This document shows, in pieces, positions 24,287 to 35,455 of a stretch of 64,000 bases of DNA (position 1 is the stretch's first letter; each line of letters starts with the position of its first letter). The notes under the pieces were generated by a model. That model saw nothing but the letters and a program-made list of their open reading frames with translations, was not told the origin of the DNA and made no database searches. Origin of the DNA: Heterobasidion occidentale (lineage: Eukaryota > Basidiomycota > Agaricomycetes > Russulales > Bondarzewiaceae); NCBI GenBank assembly GCA_039111635.1, contig JBCAQO010000008.1, positions 992,001 to 1,056,000 of the forward strand. The letters run 5' to 3'. A program made the position numbers and the translations under genes.

Positions 24287-24619
24287 ATGGCTTGTTTGAT
24301 CGCCTCCCTCTTGATCATGCACCCTACTCAGTGCATTTACATACAGTTTCAGATGGTGTACACAGCTCATACACGTGCATATACGTGCTGTCGATGCAAC
24401 ATTCATGGTGTGCGTCAATCCGAGGGGTTATCAGGCTCCATTTTCATTCAGACACGAGACGAGTCACATATTTCTAACAGCGAGGCGCAACTACACGTCA
24501 TTTGCATAAACATCAGAGTAGAGGCACCGGACGTGGGCATCAGATACCGAACCGCGTACAAGTACACATACAAAAAAAAAAGAAACAAGTAATTTAATAG
24601 GTAGGATTCGACGTTTTTT
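24287..24619. other. Intergenic, convergent YVC1/BYE1
   Basis: About 330 bp between stop codons. It contains an A-run near 24570-24580 and dinucleotide-like TACACGTGCATA patches. No gene seen. Confidence 0.5.
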
Positions 24620-27600
24620 TCAATTCCAATACGACGGCGCCTCTCCTCTCCTCGAAAAGTGTTCTGGCGATCCCGATCCTACACCACTCGAACCACCACG
24701 TCCCCGCCCTCGCCTGGACCACCCGCTGTCGGAAGACCGTCGAAAGTCGTCGTTTCCCCTTCCACGGCCACCGCGCGCGCGTGCACGAGGCCCGCGGGGC
24801 CCACGATCGCTCTGGCCGCCTCGACCGTATGGTGCACCAGGTGGCGGGTCACCGTACTGTTCTTGTCGGGGGTGATATGGGCTGGGGTTGAAGGACGGCG
24901 GTGGAGGCCCGAGGCTGTTCGGAGGAGGCGCCGATGGATTGCCCGGGGAGTTGGAAGGAAGGAAGCCGGGGATGCTCTGGGGCCAGGGTGCGTTTATCGG
25001 TTGTTGTGGGTAGGGGGGGAAGTGCGACGGGCCTGGCTGAGGTCCAGGAGCAGGAGCGGGAGCGGGAGGGGGCGGGGCGAGGTTAACAGTTTTGCGCAGG
25101 GCTTCCATCATTAGCGAGATCTGCTCCGGCGTGAGCGAGGCGACTTCGGCTGCCAAAGTCGCCGGCTCGATGCTTTTCAAGGTCGGGAGGGGAGGTGCGG
25201 GGATGGCGGAAGATATCGCTGCCGACAGACTCGCGAGGCCCGGGATGGCGGGACTGGGAGCGTGGGGAAGGAACATCGGCTGTGTGTTGTGAAGAGGAGT
25301 GACCCCGGAGAGGGAGGGAAGAGAAAGAGGGAGGGAAAACGGCAATTGCACTGGTGGCGGCTGTTGACTGATCTGTGGAGGAGGTGGCGCGAGCTTGCCC
25401 CTGTTCAATACCCAGATACCTACCATGCAGTCTGTGCTCCGCTCTCTTGGCAGCCGGAGGTGGTCCAGAAGCTCAACATACTCCGGTATGGCATGCGAGG
25501 CAAGCAAGGGGATGACGTAGAGCTCCTTTCCCCAGTCCTTTCCTCGTTGTCCCCACGGGAAGATGAGTCCATGTCGACTGCAAAAAAAGGTGAATAAAGG
25601 GCGGCTCTCAGAATGCAAACGAATATCCACGTACTCTTTGTTGATGAGGAACTCGCCGAGCAACTTGAACCCGTTGTGGTCCGCGTCTGAGCTCGGCGTG
25701 AACGCCACAGCGATGTACTCCTTCGACGCGTTCATTCGCGAGGTGACCAAGTACTGCGCCGTATTGAGCACAGGAACGCGGCCTTCGATCCGGAGCGTCT
25801 CGTTGGGGAATAGCGTCCGCCACAGCGCAGAGCTCTGCTCGAGCGGCCTGCCACCGATCTGTCGTGCTAAGACGTGTGTCTCCTGGGGGATGGTCGAGTC
25901 CAGAGGCATGTTCAGCTGTTCAATTAAGCGCGTCAGCACGTCAGTACGCCCTGGGAAAGTACAGAGGGAGGGAGCAGACGTACTACGCCAGACCACACCT
26001 GGGGCAGAGCATCAAACACTTCTTGTGGCGTCTGCGGGACAGGCGCAGGCTTCTCGTCCTCGTCCTTCCCCAGGAACATGTCGAAGTCCTGGTCCTCAGG
26101 CTCGGCCACATCCTCCATCCCCTCGACGCTCCCTGGCCCGCCGTCCATCTGCACGTCCCCATCCGGGTCGGGCCCTCCAGCCTGCGACGCGTCTGGCTGC
26201 GGCGACGGCGTGGGCGGCCGCGCGGCCGGCTCTTCGGCCTTCGGCGCCGTCCACAGCGCGTTCAGGTCGAACGATGCGCGCGGGGGCATGTCTGGCATGC
26301 TCGCGGCGAACGGGGAGATCCCGGTCAGTGTGGGTGCGGAGACTGGGGCAGGGCCAGCCGCCGCCGGCGACCCCTCCGGGGTGCTCTGGGTTTGCGACGC
26401 GGTCGGTGTCGTACCCGACGGCCCGGCGGCGGCGGCGTCCGCCGGCTCGTCGTCCATGTGTATGAGATCGTCCAAATTCAACTCGCCCTCGACGTGCGAC
26501 TGCGAAAAATCAGGTTCCGCGGGAGAATAAAGCGGGTGCACAGGGTGGTGATGGTGATGGTGCTCGCCCGCCATCCCGTCGAGCGGGAGGGGCGGGGGAG
26601 CGCCCCACGCCGCCGATACCGGCGTGTGCACCACCGGGCTCTCCGGCGGGAGCGATCCCGACGCCGCCCGCACGGGCGGGCGAGCGGGCGGCGGGAGCGG
26701 CGGCAGGCCGACGTCGCGTGCGAGATCGACGCTCGAGCCGACGCCCTGATCGTCCACCTCGATGTCCTGCAGGCCCTTGTGCGTGATCTTGGCGCGCGGG
26801 AGCACCGCGCGCTGCAGGATCGAGTGCGCGAGCGACTCCTGCTCGGCCTGGCGGATGCTCTGCTGCTCCTCTTCCGACGCGAGGTCGTTGGAGGACATAC
26901 GCGAGAGTTGCTGGGGCGAGAGGGCGCCGGAGGTGATGCGCTTGTGCAGGGGCACGCGGTTGGCGTGCGGCAAGTTGAACGTGAGCATGCGGAAACGCTC
27001 CCTAGCAGCGACGCGCAAGGGTCAGTCATCCCGACGAAGAAAATGAAACGGACAAAGGCACGAAACACCCACTTGTACTTCCCCGCCGCGCTCGCCTTTC
27101 CAAACTTGTCAGGCTCCGCGTACGTCTCGAACACGCACCGCTCCAGCTCCGCCGCGTACGCGCGCGCGCGCTCCTCCACGAACGCCGTCTCCTCCTCGTC
27201 GAGTTCCGCCGGCGCCTTCTCGACGCCGCCTCCGAGCACGGGGTGCCGCTTGAACACGGGGACGAGCACCTCCGCGAGCTTCCCGATGCAGTACTTGCGC
27301 GTCGCGTCTTCCCCGGGCGTCGTCGACTCGGACCGCGGCCGCTTGGACGGCGGCGGCGGTGCGTGCGGGCTGCCGGACGCGCCGGACGGGCGACGCTTCA
27401 GCTGCTGGCCCGCGCTGCCCGGCGCGTGCGTGGCGGACGCGGAGCGCGGCGGCACCTGGACGTAGGCCCTGGACACCTTGCTCGCGCGCCGCAGCCGGCT
27501 CGTCGGCGCGGCGGCCCCGTCCTGGTCTGATTCGGACGAGACGGAAAGGCGGCGGGTGGGCCTCTGCGTTCGCGCGGGTGCACACACGCGAGGGGGGGAT

Positions 27601-29130
27601 TCGATTCGAGGCAGAGGGCGCGTGAGCGGACGGACTCTGGGCCGGCGCGGAGGATGGGGGGCGGGGAGGGGACGACGTACCTTTCCGGCTGCCTTTGATT
27701 TTGCCGATTTCTCTTCCTCCACGTACTCGTCTGCGCTCTCGCCGTCGCCGCCACCGTCGCTCGACACCTCGGCCTCGGCCACCGCCGCCATGCTCTGCTT
27801 CTGCTCCTGGGCCTCCTTCTCCTTCTCCTCTTCCACCTTCACGTCCTTTCCGTTGGGCGCGTTCGCGTCTACGGCTTCGAGTGCCTCGGGGCCGTCATAA
27901 TCCACTACACAAAAAATCAAAGAAAAAAAATAAGAACCCAAGTCAGCGAACGTCCTCTTGGCCACCCACGGCGGCGTCCCGCAACGGACAAAATAAAATT
28001 ATAACGAAAATAACGAAGAAATGCGTCGCGTGCACCGGGTCACCAAAAACATGCTCTGGTGCTCTTTGCGTCTCTTCCGCCTGCAGCCTGCAGCGCATGT
28101 GCGGCCGGCTTATGTTCAAGACGTGCGACGTGCGACGTGCGACATGCGACGGCGGCCACGGCGACGAGGGCAAAACGCACGGCAAGCGTAACGAATATTT
28201 GCCGCGCGGCCTGCACGCGCAGGAAACATGTCCAGGCGGCTATCACTCATAAAATGGGCAAAAAAAGCGCCCGAGGCGCGGGGCGGGCGGAGACGGAACG
28301 CTCAGCCGTATGTAGGAGGACGATCTTGAGAGACCGACGCGCGCAGGCACACGTGGAGCACCAGCAGACGTTGTTACAAAACGACAGACGCATGGACGAG
28401 TACATAGGTGCCAAAAATAGAAGGGGTACGGAGGAGAGTCGGCTGTGCAGGTGCGGGAGGAGGAGGAGCAGGTGGCTCCGGGAGGAAAGCGGCGACGGCG
28501 GGGAGACTTCTGGTACTTACTGACTGTGCGCCTGCCCGTCTGCTCTGAACACTGTGGACAAACGTACACCTCTGTGCGGTCGTGGTCAGCGGCTGACTAA
28601 AAACCCCAAACAAGAAAGAAACCCGCGAGACTCACTTATTTCGCTCGCATCTTCCTCGTCGAGGTCGATACACCGGAAATGGAACCTGTGGCATGCCGTC
28701 AGTCTCGTTAGCGGCTCTCCGAGCAGCGGGGGCGCGGGGCAGCGTACCAGTCGTCGCACAGCCCGCACTGCACCATCGGCGACCCGTCATCTGGCCCTTT
28801 ACACAGACAGTACACCTTCTTTGACTTCGCCCTTGACCTCGTCGCCCGCCCGCGCGTCGCCGTCGTAGTCGTCTTCGCCCTCGTGCGTGCCAGGGCCGCT
28901 TGCGTGGTGGTGGCGGCGGCGACATCGGCGGACGTCGATGCGGGGACCGCAGTGCGCGGCGGTTGCGTTGCGGCGTTCTCCTTGTCTGCGCTGCCGCTCG
29001 CAGTGGACGCCTTGCGGAGCCGCGTGCGCAGGGTGCGTGTGGGCGACTCCGCTGCGTCCGCGAGGGGCACGCCTGTCGTCGATAATAATTCTGCGTCCAG
29101 CGCCGTGGCGGCCGCGGCGCGTGTCGTCAT
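24620..29130 (-). CDS. BYE1: Bye1-like PHD / TFIIS-central / SPOC protein
   Basis: Bye1 binds elongating RNA polymerase II through a TFIIS-like domain and H3K4-methylated nucleosomes through its PHD finger. Model: complement(join(24620..25577, 25635..25915, 25984..27001, 27073..27563, 27681..27904, 28521..28571, 28636..28685, 28748..29130)), 1151 aa, longer than yeast Bye1 because of low-complexity linkers. The PHD finger (~107-155) shows VYCLCKGPDDGSPMVQCG, CDDWFHFRCIDLDEE and YVCPQC. The TFIIS central domain (~325-450) starts DATRKYCIGKLAEVLVPVF. The SPOC domain (~735-900) shows NMPLDSTIPQETHVLARQIG and YVELLDHLRLPRERSTDCMV. The tail is Pro-rich, then RGG-like (RGGRGRGNDDFRR). One intron (27905-28520) is 616 nt, ten times the local norm. 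The gene is very GC-rich around 26-29 kb. Confidence 0.9.
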
Positions 29131-29691
29131 CGCTGTCGTTGCGGCCGTCGTTGCGTGTACACGGTCAATCCCAGCAAAAAGGGGGTTTTTTCAACGAAAG
29201 CGCAAGAGAAAAACCGAGAGAAAAGACAGTCGAGCTGCGAGAACGAGATAACTGTCCTGCGGTGGCCTTGAAAGAAGTGTGCGGAGGCCTGGTCAGTGCG
29301 TCGTCGTCGGTCTTGCGTGAACAGCCGGTATCAGAAGTCGCTGTTGCAGGGAAGGGGTATGGATGACTCCCTGGAGACGCCGTTGCGCCGCCGCACATGC
29401 GAGATTTAGAGTTGCAGCTCCGCGGGCGGCGCAGCCACCCCGTAGACTTGTTCAGCCACCCTCAGCCACCCTTAGCCACTCTCAGCCACCCACAGCCACC
29501 TGCAGCCACATTGCGCGGCAATTGGGTCAACAACCTCTCGTCAGCCATCTATAACTGTGGCCTATTAGGGCGCCGCAGCCTTTGAAGTTGAAGAAGATCC
29601 TACAGGCCTGAACTCTGAATTTTCTGAACTCTGTTCTCAGTATGTGCAATGTCCCTTTGTAGCCTTCTCACATAATGCAGGCAAAGGTATG
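29131..29691. other. BYE1 promoter side and boundary of the retroelement zone
   Basis: Upstream flank of the BYE1-like gene followed by a short tandem-repeat patch (separate entry). No gene is supported. It is the last host-like sequence before the retrotransposon nest. Confidence 0.45.
29451..29510. repeat. Decamer tandem repeat (CTCAGCCACC)n
   Basis: About six imperfect copies of a 10-bp unit CTCAGCCACC in a row, with single-base variants (CTTAGCCACT, CACAGCCACC, TGCAGCCACA). It lies in non-coding sequence upstream of the BYE1-like gene. Confidence 0.75.
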
Positions 29692-30536
29692 TGTTAGGTC
29701 GGAGACCTATCACGTGCACCGATGCACGAAGGGGATCCCTAGGCTAATATGTCCACAGCGTCGTAGAGTCAGAGGCTCCAATGAATGAAGACGACTGATC
29801 GTCTTTGGGCTCTTTCAAGGAACTCGGAGTCGTTCTCTGCCTTGTCCTCGAAGAGGTTAAGGAGATGATCCTCGAGGTCTTCTCGATGATGAGGAGGAAC
29901 AGGATGATCTTCTCCTGTCCAACAGATGACACGAGGCAGTGTCCAACTGAGAACACGGAAGGCGGCGAGTCCGGTGTAGTAATGCGTGAAGAGGGCGTAA
30001 GTAGGGAAGGGAGACGAGGCTAGTGCTTCGTCAAACCGTGTAAAGGAGTTTCAGATCTGACAGAGATCACGAAGTGTGGGCTAGGAAGGTAGCCAGACAC
30101 CGGGTGCAGTGCAGAGATCGAATATATTACAGGTGAACGAGCTGAGCTTCTTAGAAGCTCATCTCGGCTAAATATACAAAGAAGTATCTAGGGCAGGATC
30201 GCGATCTGGTCTGTGCGCTTCTCAGGTACCGAAGTCAACGATCGAGATCCATAAGCTAAGATGCGTCATTGATCTAACTATAGTACTGGGGCACTAATGT
30301 CTGTCCACATCCATATGAAATACCGAGGCACATTGTGATCAATTAGGAACCAGGAACAGGGCCAGAAACTAAAGTCTGTCCGCATCAAGAACCAGGAACC
30401 ATAAATAAGTGTTCATGCAGCGAGCATGTAAATAGTAATGAGTCATGGGGAATGGTCCGAGTCTGTAACACGTCTGAAGCACTTGACCAGCCCATCCATT
30501 CACGTGCTAAGCACGTGTTAGGACGCGGTCCTAACA
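29692..30536 (-). mobile_element. Solo LTR of the element-B family
   Basis: 845 bp, read on the minus strand. It begins TGTTAGGACCGCG and ends CCGACCTAACA, so it has TG...CA ends and a 7-bp terminal inverted repeat TGTTAGG/CCTAACA. It aligns along its length with the 5' LTR of element B at 59736-60569, including the internal ORF. No gag or pol adjoins it. The 5-bp flanks (GTATG left, GATAG right) do not match, so its insertion site has changed or it arose by recombination between copies. Confidence 0.8.
29760..30035 (-). CDS. ORF inside solo LTR (B-family LTR protein)
   Basis: Minus-strand reading frame inside the LTR with YYTGLAAFRVLSWTLPRVIC, WTGEDHPVPPHHREDLEDHL and ERAQRRSVVFIHWSL before a stop. 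It differs from the copy at 60193-60519 by a few, mostly conservative residues, and a diverged relative sits in the LTR at 56572-57415. I do not recognise the protein. It lies downstream of the likely LTR TATA region, so it would be in the 5' leader of an element transcript. Confidence 0.5.
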
Positions 30537-30607
30537 GATAGCCTGAGGCTTCCTCTACTGTGCCGCAGTAACTATAAATATGTACAGGTGAAAGCATGGA
30601 CCAAGTA

Positions 30608-30830
30608 TCAGTGGGACAGGGACACAAGGTATAGACTTAAAAAGGGTCCAACATATCTCCTATGCAGATCGTGGTAAAAGTACAGTAAGGCAGTCAGTTT
30701 GTAACAACCACATCCTGCAATTATGAGCTGATTATGGCCATTTAGAATGTTTGCAGTGGCCTTAACCTGCCACTTATAAGGACCATCTGGCCATTCAGAT
30801 AGCACCTTCAGAAGGGTATTCTGGATTACT
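30608..30830 (-). pseudogene. Possible decayed helicase N-terminus
   Basis: The frame reads EWPDGPYKWQVKATANILNG then LIIAGCGCYKLTALLYFY. The pattern resembles the Q-motif/Walker A region of the RecQ-type helicases common in agaricomycetes (PY-WQ...IAGTGxGKT), but the P-loop is ruined (GCGCYKL in place of GTGSGKT) and the frame ends after ~65 aa. It could be chance. Low confidence. Confidence 0.25.
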
Positions 30831-32219
30831 TAAAGGCCTTGTGGTGTTGACCGAATGTCAGCTTTCAGCATCTATCAGAAGTGGATGAAGGGGAGAAGTA
30901 GCAAGTGGCCAAGTATTAGATTAAGCAGGAGGCCGAGTACAGTTACATGTTGCGCAACACATCATGTCTTTGTTTACTACGAAGGCACATGACTTATCGA
31001 CACAGTGTATGACCATGAAGCTGATGAGCATGGTGTGCTCTAGGCACCAATACCCCACTTTTTGCAGCTTTTTCAGTATTCTTTGACCATTCAGCATATT
31101 AGGACCGACCGATCCCGATCCATTCGGCGCTCTCAGCCATTTGTCAGATGCCGACTTTGCATTTAGACCTCCGCACAGTTGTTCGGAGCTGTTCACAGTT
31201 ATCCTATCCATCTATCAGCGCTCTCAGAATTAGGGGCTCCCCACAGACTGTTGTGGCCAATCACCAATTAGTTCGGTACACTTCACATGGTTGGCACATT
31301 CGGTCGGCTTTGGTGTCCCGAATCGGAGGCGGCCAAACACTTTGTTGACTCGGAATGGATCTGTCTTTCTATCTCTTATTGTCCTTATACCTTATGTTGA
31401 CCTATCCTTTGTTATCTTCAGAGCTCCCAAGTTTCTAAATGGTTTACCCATATGGCATGTGGTTCTTATCTCCAGGTCCATGTGGACTTACCTTGGCAAT
31501 CTCTCCACTTATTTAGACTTTAGAGTTATTGCTTCTTATCTTATAGTGTTTGCAACATCACTCCCTTATCTTCTTTACCTTTGATAGCTCTTGGCATGCA
31601 TTTCCAATTGCTCTATGCCTCTGCCGATCTCCCTATCTTGTACCTGTTCGGACTTACTATAAAAGGGCACCTATTGCCTTGCAATACATCAGCTTTAGCT
31701 CCCCCCTCATTCTGATTCCATTTGTGCACTTGTATCTATGAGACTTTGAGCCATTGCCTTCTGATCCTTGTTTGCATTTTGCTCCTTTGTTTGTGTTGTT
31801 GCATTCAATCGCAGCCTTCTGTCAGAGCCCTCATCATTTTGCTCTCTTCCTCTCATCTAGTTTGTCATCCTCTGCTAGTGTCCAGTGTGGCCTCACACCC
31901 ATTCCCCCTTTGCATCCCAATCAAATCCCATCAAACACCAACCGACTGACCAACTGACCAACCAACCAACCAACCAAATATTTCGATTTTGGAGTTGTTT
32001 GTTTGGTCCACATTGCATTCGAACAGCCCCACTTCCTGCCGATCGTGTCAGCATTACTTTGATCACAGTGACACTCCGAACACTTTCAGTACACTCCCTT
32101 GTTGGTTGTTGCACAGCTGATAGTTCCTTGCATACTAGAACCAGCTCCTGCCTACCTGCACTTGTAGGGGTGTTTCTTGGGTGTGTTTCGCACTTAGAGG
32201 CATCACTAGCATATCAACA
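30831..32219. other. Decayed, CT-rich region without genes
   Basis: No coherent reading frame. From ~31150 to 31900 the plus strand is markedly pyrimidine-rich (CTTT/CCTTT runs). It probably represents old repeat sequence. A CCAA microsatellite is listed separately. Confidence 0.45.
31936..31978. repeat. (CCAA)n microsatellite
   Basis: Short imperfect tetranucleotide repeat of CCAA/CTGA units ending in several perfect CCAA copies, in non-coding sequence. Confidence 0.7.
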
Positions 32220-33082
32220 CTTACGAGGACCCCCAAAAATATGTTGGGAGGCAAGGAGGCTGATCTGGCAAAATTTTGGGATTTTTGAGCCCTAGGCCTG
32301 ATCTAGTCCGAGAAAAAATGGCCCTCCGTGGTGCTGAGGCCTGACCCATGTATCCTGCAAAAAGTCATATCCAGATGGTATGCCTGATCAACATCCGGCA
32401 ATTTATGGTAGGGATGGTGTAGTGGTCAATGGTTGGCGGTTGGGTATGAAAACTGAGTTGGCATGGGCCCTCGGGTTTGAATCTTATAGAGTCCTTTTTT
32501 TAATCTAAACTCAACTTGTTCAAGCTATATAAGCTGCCAGCACAGACTAACGGTTTTCAAACAACGTTCAGCAATCACAATGTCAGACATCCTTTCCAAT
32601 TTATTCTTGTCTAATAAAACATACTATGGCCATTGTTGCAGCTGTGAAGCAACTACAAGGGTTACATTGGCACGGCGCAGGGGGCAAGAAGAGTAATGGT
32701 ACACTGGTGGCATGGAGGATGATAGTGACAGCTCTGTGATTGTTTGGGTGGGTTTTCTCATCTGTGGTGTTCTGTATATTGTATTGTGCTGTCTACTAGT
32801 GTCTACTATGCATTCTGATCATTGTAAGGCTTGAAAAAGGCCTGAATTTAGCAATCTGGCAATTTTTGGGCACCTGGAAGGCCTGATCTAGTGAGTCTGG
32901 CAAAAATTTGACTTTTTGAGGCCTGATCTGGCAATCCGAGCATTTTTTGCGAATCTTACACATGCCTGAACTTATCTGGCAAAATTTGGCTGATTTTGGG
33001 GGTTTTGCATCCGAGCAATTTTGCCGACTTTTGACAAATTTCCACCTGGCCTCCCAACATATTTTTGGGGGTCCTCGCTTAC
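32220..33082. mobile_element. TIR element with candidate CTTAC duplication
   Basis: The ends at ~32225 and ~33077 are inverted repeats of about 28 bp starting GAGGACCCCCAAAAATATGT. CTTAC directly flanks both sides (32220-32224 and 33078-33082). Inward of the tips are repeated copies of a GCCTGATCTGGCAA-like motif, again on both sides. There is no transposase. The family is unclear: a 5-bp duplication is unusual for the commonest fungal MITEs. A Pol III-like unit lies inside. Confidence 0.6.
32405..32510 (+). ncRNA. Pol III (tRNA-derived SINE-like) unit
   Basis: TGGTGTAGTGG at 32415-32425 fits the A-box consensus TRGYNNARNNG at every position. GGTTTGAATCT at 32474-32484 resembles the B box GGTTCGANTCC with two or three changes. 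The spacing (~50 nt) is right for a tRNA-like gene, and a T-run at ~32503 could terminate Pol III. The sequence between does not fold into a clean cloverleaf by eye, so I favour a tRNA-derived SINE or dead tRNA carried by the surrounding TIR element. Confidence 0.45.
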
Positions 33083-33149
33083 ACAGTAATTGAGTTTCAC
33101 GAGAAATATGATGACTGGAAATGATCCAAGATGCCCAAAGGAGGGCTGC

Positions 33150-33769
33150 TGTTATGACTTGACCGATCGGGACCCTTCGGGTCGGTCTAACCGATGGATC
33201 AAGCATCACATGCTAGGCGGCTCCACTACGGAGCGTACATCAAGGTATTCGGCATGTCCTTAGGAGCCGACTAAACCGATGGTTCTTCAAGACATCGGTA
33301 GAGGCTATATTGGAGGGACACGGGGCTCACAAGGTTCACACAGTAATAAGAGAGGCATTCACATGCCATGGGCTTAGGGCTTATGGGTAAGCACCTCGTC
33401 GCACCATGATGGATCAGTGCGACTGGAGAAGTACAAGAGTAGGCACCGGCTGAGAGAGACGGCGACCACAGCTCTCCTAGGATGGGAATCTGGAGAAGCA
33501 CACGGACTCTTACCCTATACCCTATACAGTATATAAGGCCCATAGAATAGGCTGAGGATCTTCAGTCTATTCTCTTCGTTCATTCGTATCTTCGAATACG
33601 AACCTCTTCGTTTCCCCTGTATCTACGCATACAGGGCTCTTAGAGCAAATCATTATTCCCTCCTGTATCAACGCCAGATACAGTCGAGACTTCGCCCACC
33701 ACTCAGTCCACTGTGCGACCTAGGGAAGAACCTGTTACTCTTGGGTTATTGAACGAGCAGTTCATAACA
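33150..33769 (+). repeat. LTR a (left LTR of A1)
   Basis: 620 bp, TGTTATGACTTGACC to GCAGTTCATAACA, TG...CA ends with TGTTATGA/TCATAACA inverted tips. TATA box GTATATAAGG at ~33529. It contains a segment (~33585-33640) with small inverted repeats around TTCGAATACGAA. It is nearly identical to LTR c (44056-44674) and less similar to LTRs b and d. The flank GCTGC at 33145-33149 matches the complement of the GCAGC beside LTR c. Confidence 0.88.
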
Positions 33770-34240
33770 CTAGAATAGACTCGCTTTTACCCCTACCTTG
33801 CACCACACTCTGCTTGCTGCCACACTCTTTCTCACAACCCTCATCGGTGGCATTGACTCCCACCGAAGAGTGTTACTTCACACACCCTGGAGCAAGACCT
33901 AGGCCTAGGATTTCCACCAGGCACTAGACGAACCCATAACCAACTTCGACAGAATAATTGTCCTATCCATCAAAGAGAAAACCGCTGGTATTACTCCGAC
34001 ACCAATCGGCCAGCACCCCCAAACTTTGATAACTGCTCGTACCGAGAAGGACAATACTTCTTCACAAGAGAAGACGAAACAGAAGCTGAGTGGGCTTGGG
34101 ACGAAATAGCAGAAGACTGGGTAGAACCACCCCAGTACAGGAACCCCGAACCAGAAATCCCGGACACATCAGAGGAAGAAGAAGGAACATCCGAGTCCGA
34201 ATCCTCGGATATTCAAACACCGATCAACACCCGAATCAGT

Positions 34241-35350
34241 ATGTCGACAAACCCTACAGACCCCCCACTCGTATCATCGGGAAGGGGCAAGCTCAAGCTC
34301 CCTGACAACTATGATGGAGACCGAACACAATCACAGAAATTCATCATGAATTGCCTCCTCCTTTTCACAGCAGAATCGGACCGATACAAGACGGATGCGG
34401 ACAAAGTTTCCCTAGCCCTCTCATGCATGAGATATGGAACAGCCGGCGTCTGGGCAGAAAGCTTCCTGAAGAAGACAGTAGGGGCGACCCCGCCCAAAAC
34501 CCTCGGGACTTGGGACGACTTCCATGACAGGTTTAAGCTCCAGTTCAAGGAAACAAACCTTACCGACAAGGCCCGAAGCGCCCTCATGTCTTTCTCTCAG
34601 GGGAAGATGACGGTGGATGAATATTCAAATCAATTCATCCTTATAGCCGCCGACGCCGACATCACCGACAAGGAACAGGTTCCTTACTTCCAGAGGGGGC
34701 TCGATCCGAGGGTCATGGACAAGATCTATGACAAAGAAACGCCGCCGAAAGACACAATCCAAGACTGGGTCAACACTGCCTGTGAAATAGACGGACGCTT
34801 GAGAGCCCGAAGTGCTCAAAAGGCGATCCTAGCCAACTCCACCTCATTCCGAAGCGACTTCCTCAACCGCTTTCACCTCCAACCAGCTCGCCGTTATAAC
34901 TCTACCACCGCTCCTCGAAGAATGAACAACCAGATGGTTGACATGGACATTGATACCTCTCGCAAAAGAGACGCCAATCGGAACAAGCGTGTATACGATG
35001 GCAAGAGACCTACCCCCTTTTCCTGCTACAATTGCGGAAAACCAGGGCACGGGATAGCTGATTGTCGTTCCCCTCGTAGAGGTGTTCCCCCGTCTCGAGG
35101 AAATCCGCACAAGCCGATGGGCGGAGGAGGTAGACGAACTCGCGCTACAGACATGGAGGATGAAGACGAGCAAGAACCCCCGCTGGGAAACGATGCGGGA
35201 CTTCATCGAGGACTGGAGGAGGGGAGTTCTCATGGCCAACACCGTCGGGTATCACAACCTGGTAATTCGGTGGAACGTGAGGACCCTTCCGCAAGAAGGG
35301 GAGGATCACGCCCGAGCAATGGAGAGCGCTACGTACCGCCTAACGGATGA
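34241..35350 (+). CDS. Gag of A1
   Basis: Nucleocapsid/capsid polyprotein, 369 aa as an uninterrupted frame. It has a Retrotrans_gag capsid region (SLALSCMRYGTAGVWAESFL, ALMSFSQGKMTVDEYSNQFI, DKEQVPYFQRGLDPRVMDKI) and one CCHC knuckle CYNCGKPGHGIADC near residue 263. The same frame is open upstream of the chosen Met with an acidic region (EAEWAWDEIAEDWVEPPQ), so translation may begin earlier. At its end NG is followed by TGA where A2 and A3 have CGA; beyond it the frame continues to GAGGATTTTTCCTGA, the presumed -1 shift site into pol. Confidence 0.85.
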   Translation: MSTNPTDPPLVSSGRGKLKLPDNYDGDRTQSQKFIMNCLLLFTAESDRYKTDADKVSLALSCMRYGTAGVWAESFLKKTVGATPPKTLGTWDDFHDRFKLQFKETNLTDKARSALMSFSQGKMTVDEYSNQFILIAADADITDKEQVPYFQRGLDPRVMDKIYDKETPPKDTIQDWVNTACEIDGRLRARSAQKAILANSTSFRSDFLNRFHLQPARRYNSTTAPRRMNNQMVDMDIDTSRKRDANRNKRVYDGKRPTPFSCYNCGKPGHGIADCRSPRRGVPPSRGNPHKPMGGGGRRTRATDMEDEDEQEPPLGNDAGLHRGLEEGSSHGQHRRVSQPGNSVEREDPSARRGGSRPSNGERYVPPNG

Positions 35351-35455
35351 CGAAGCAACGGACCCGTCAGTAATACTGATGGCGTCCGAGCGCTCTTCCA
35401 AGAAGTAGGGGAGGCCAAGGTCAAGAGAATGTTGGTGGATCTGGCCGAGGATTTT

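Noticed and set aside
25864..27465. 533-aa plus-strand ORF, Arg-rich
   Set aside because: Antisense shadow of the GC-rich BYE1-like exons; low-complexity Arg/Gly/Ala composition with no domain.
26478..27965. 495-aa minus-strand ORF running through BYE1 introns
   Set aside because: It retains introns; spliced exons give the TFIIS central domain, while the C-terminal part of this ORF is Ser/Arg-rich out-of-frame sequence.
29440..29515. Possible CRISPR-like array
   Set aside because: Direct 10-bp tandem units without spacers in a fungal genome; a simple minisatellite.
31885..32295. 136-aa plus-strand ORF
   Set aside because: Runs through the CCAA microsatellite into the TIR element; no coherent protein.
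33277..33543. Short ORFs repeated in every family A LTR (for example YCIGYRVRVRVLLQIP)
   Set aside because: Open on the strand opposite to the element, shift length between copies, and show no conservation pattern beyond the DNA identity.
34844..35242. Long ORFs antisense to gag (also at 53049-53447 and 59001-59466)
   Set aside because: They recur only because gag is repeated three times; composition is that of an antisense shadow.
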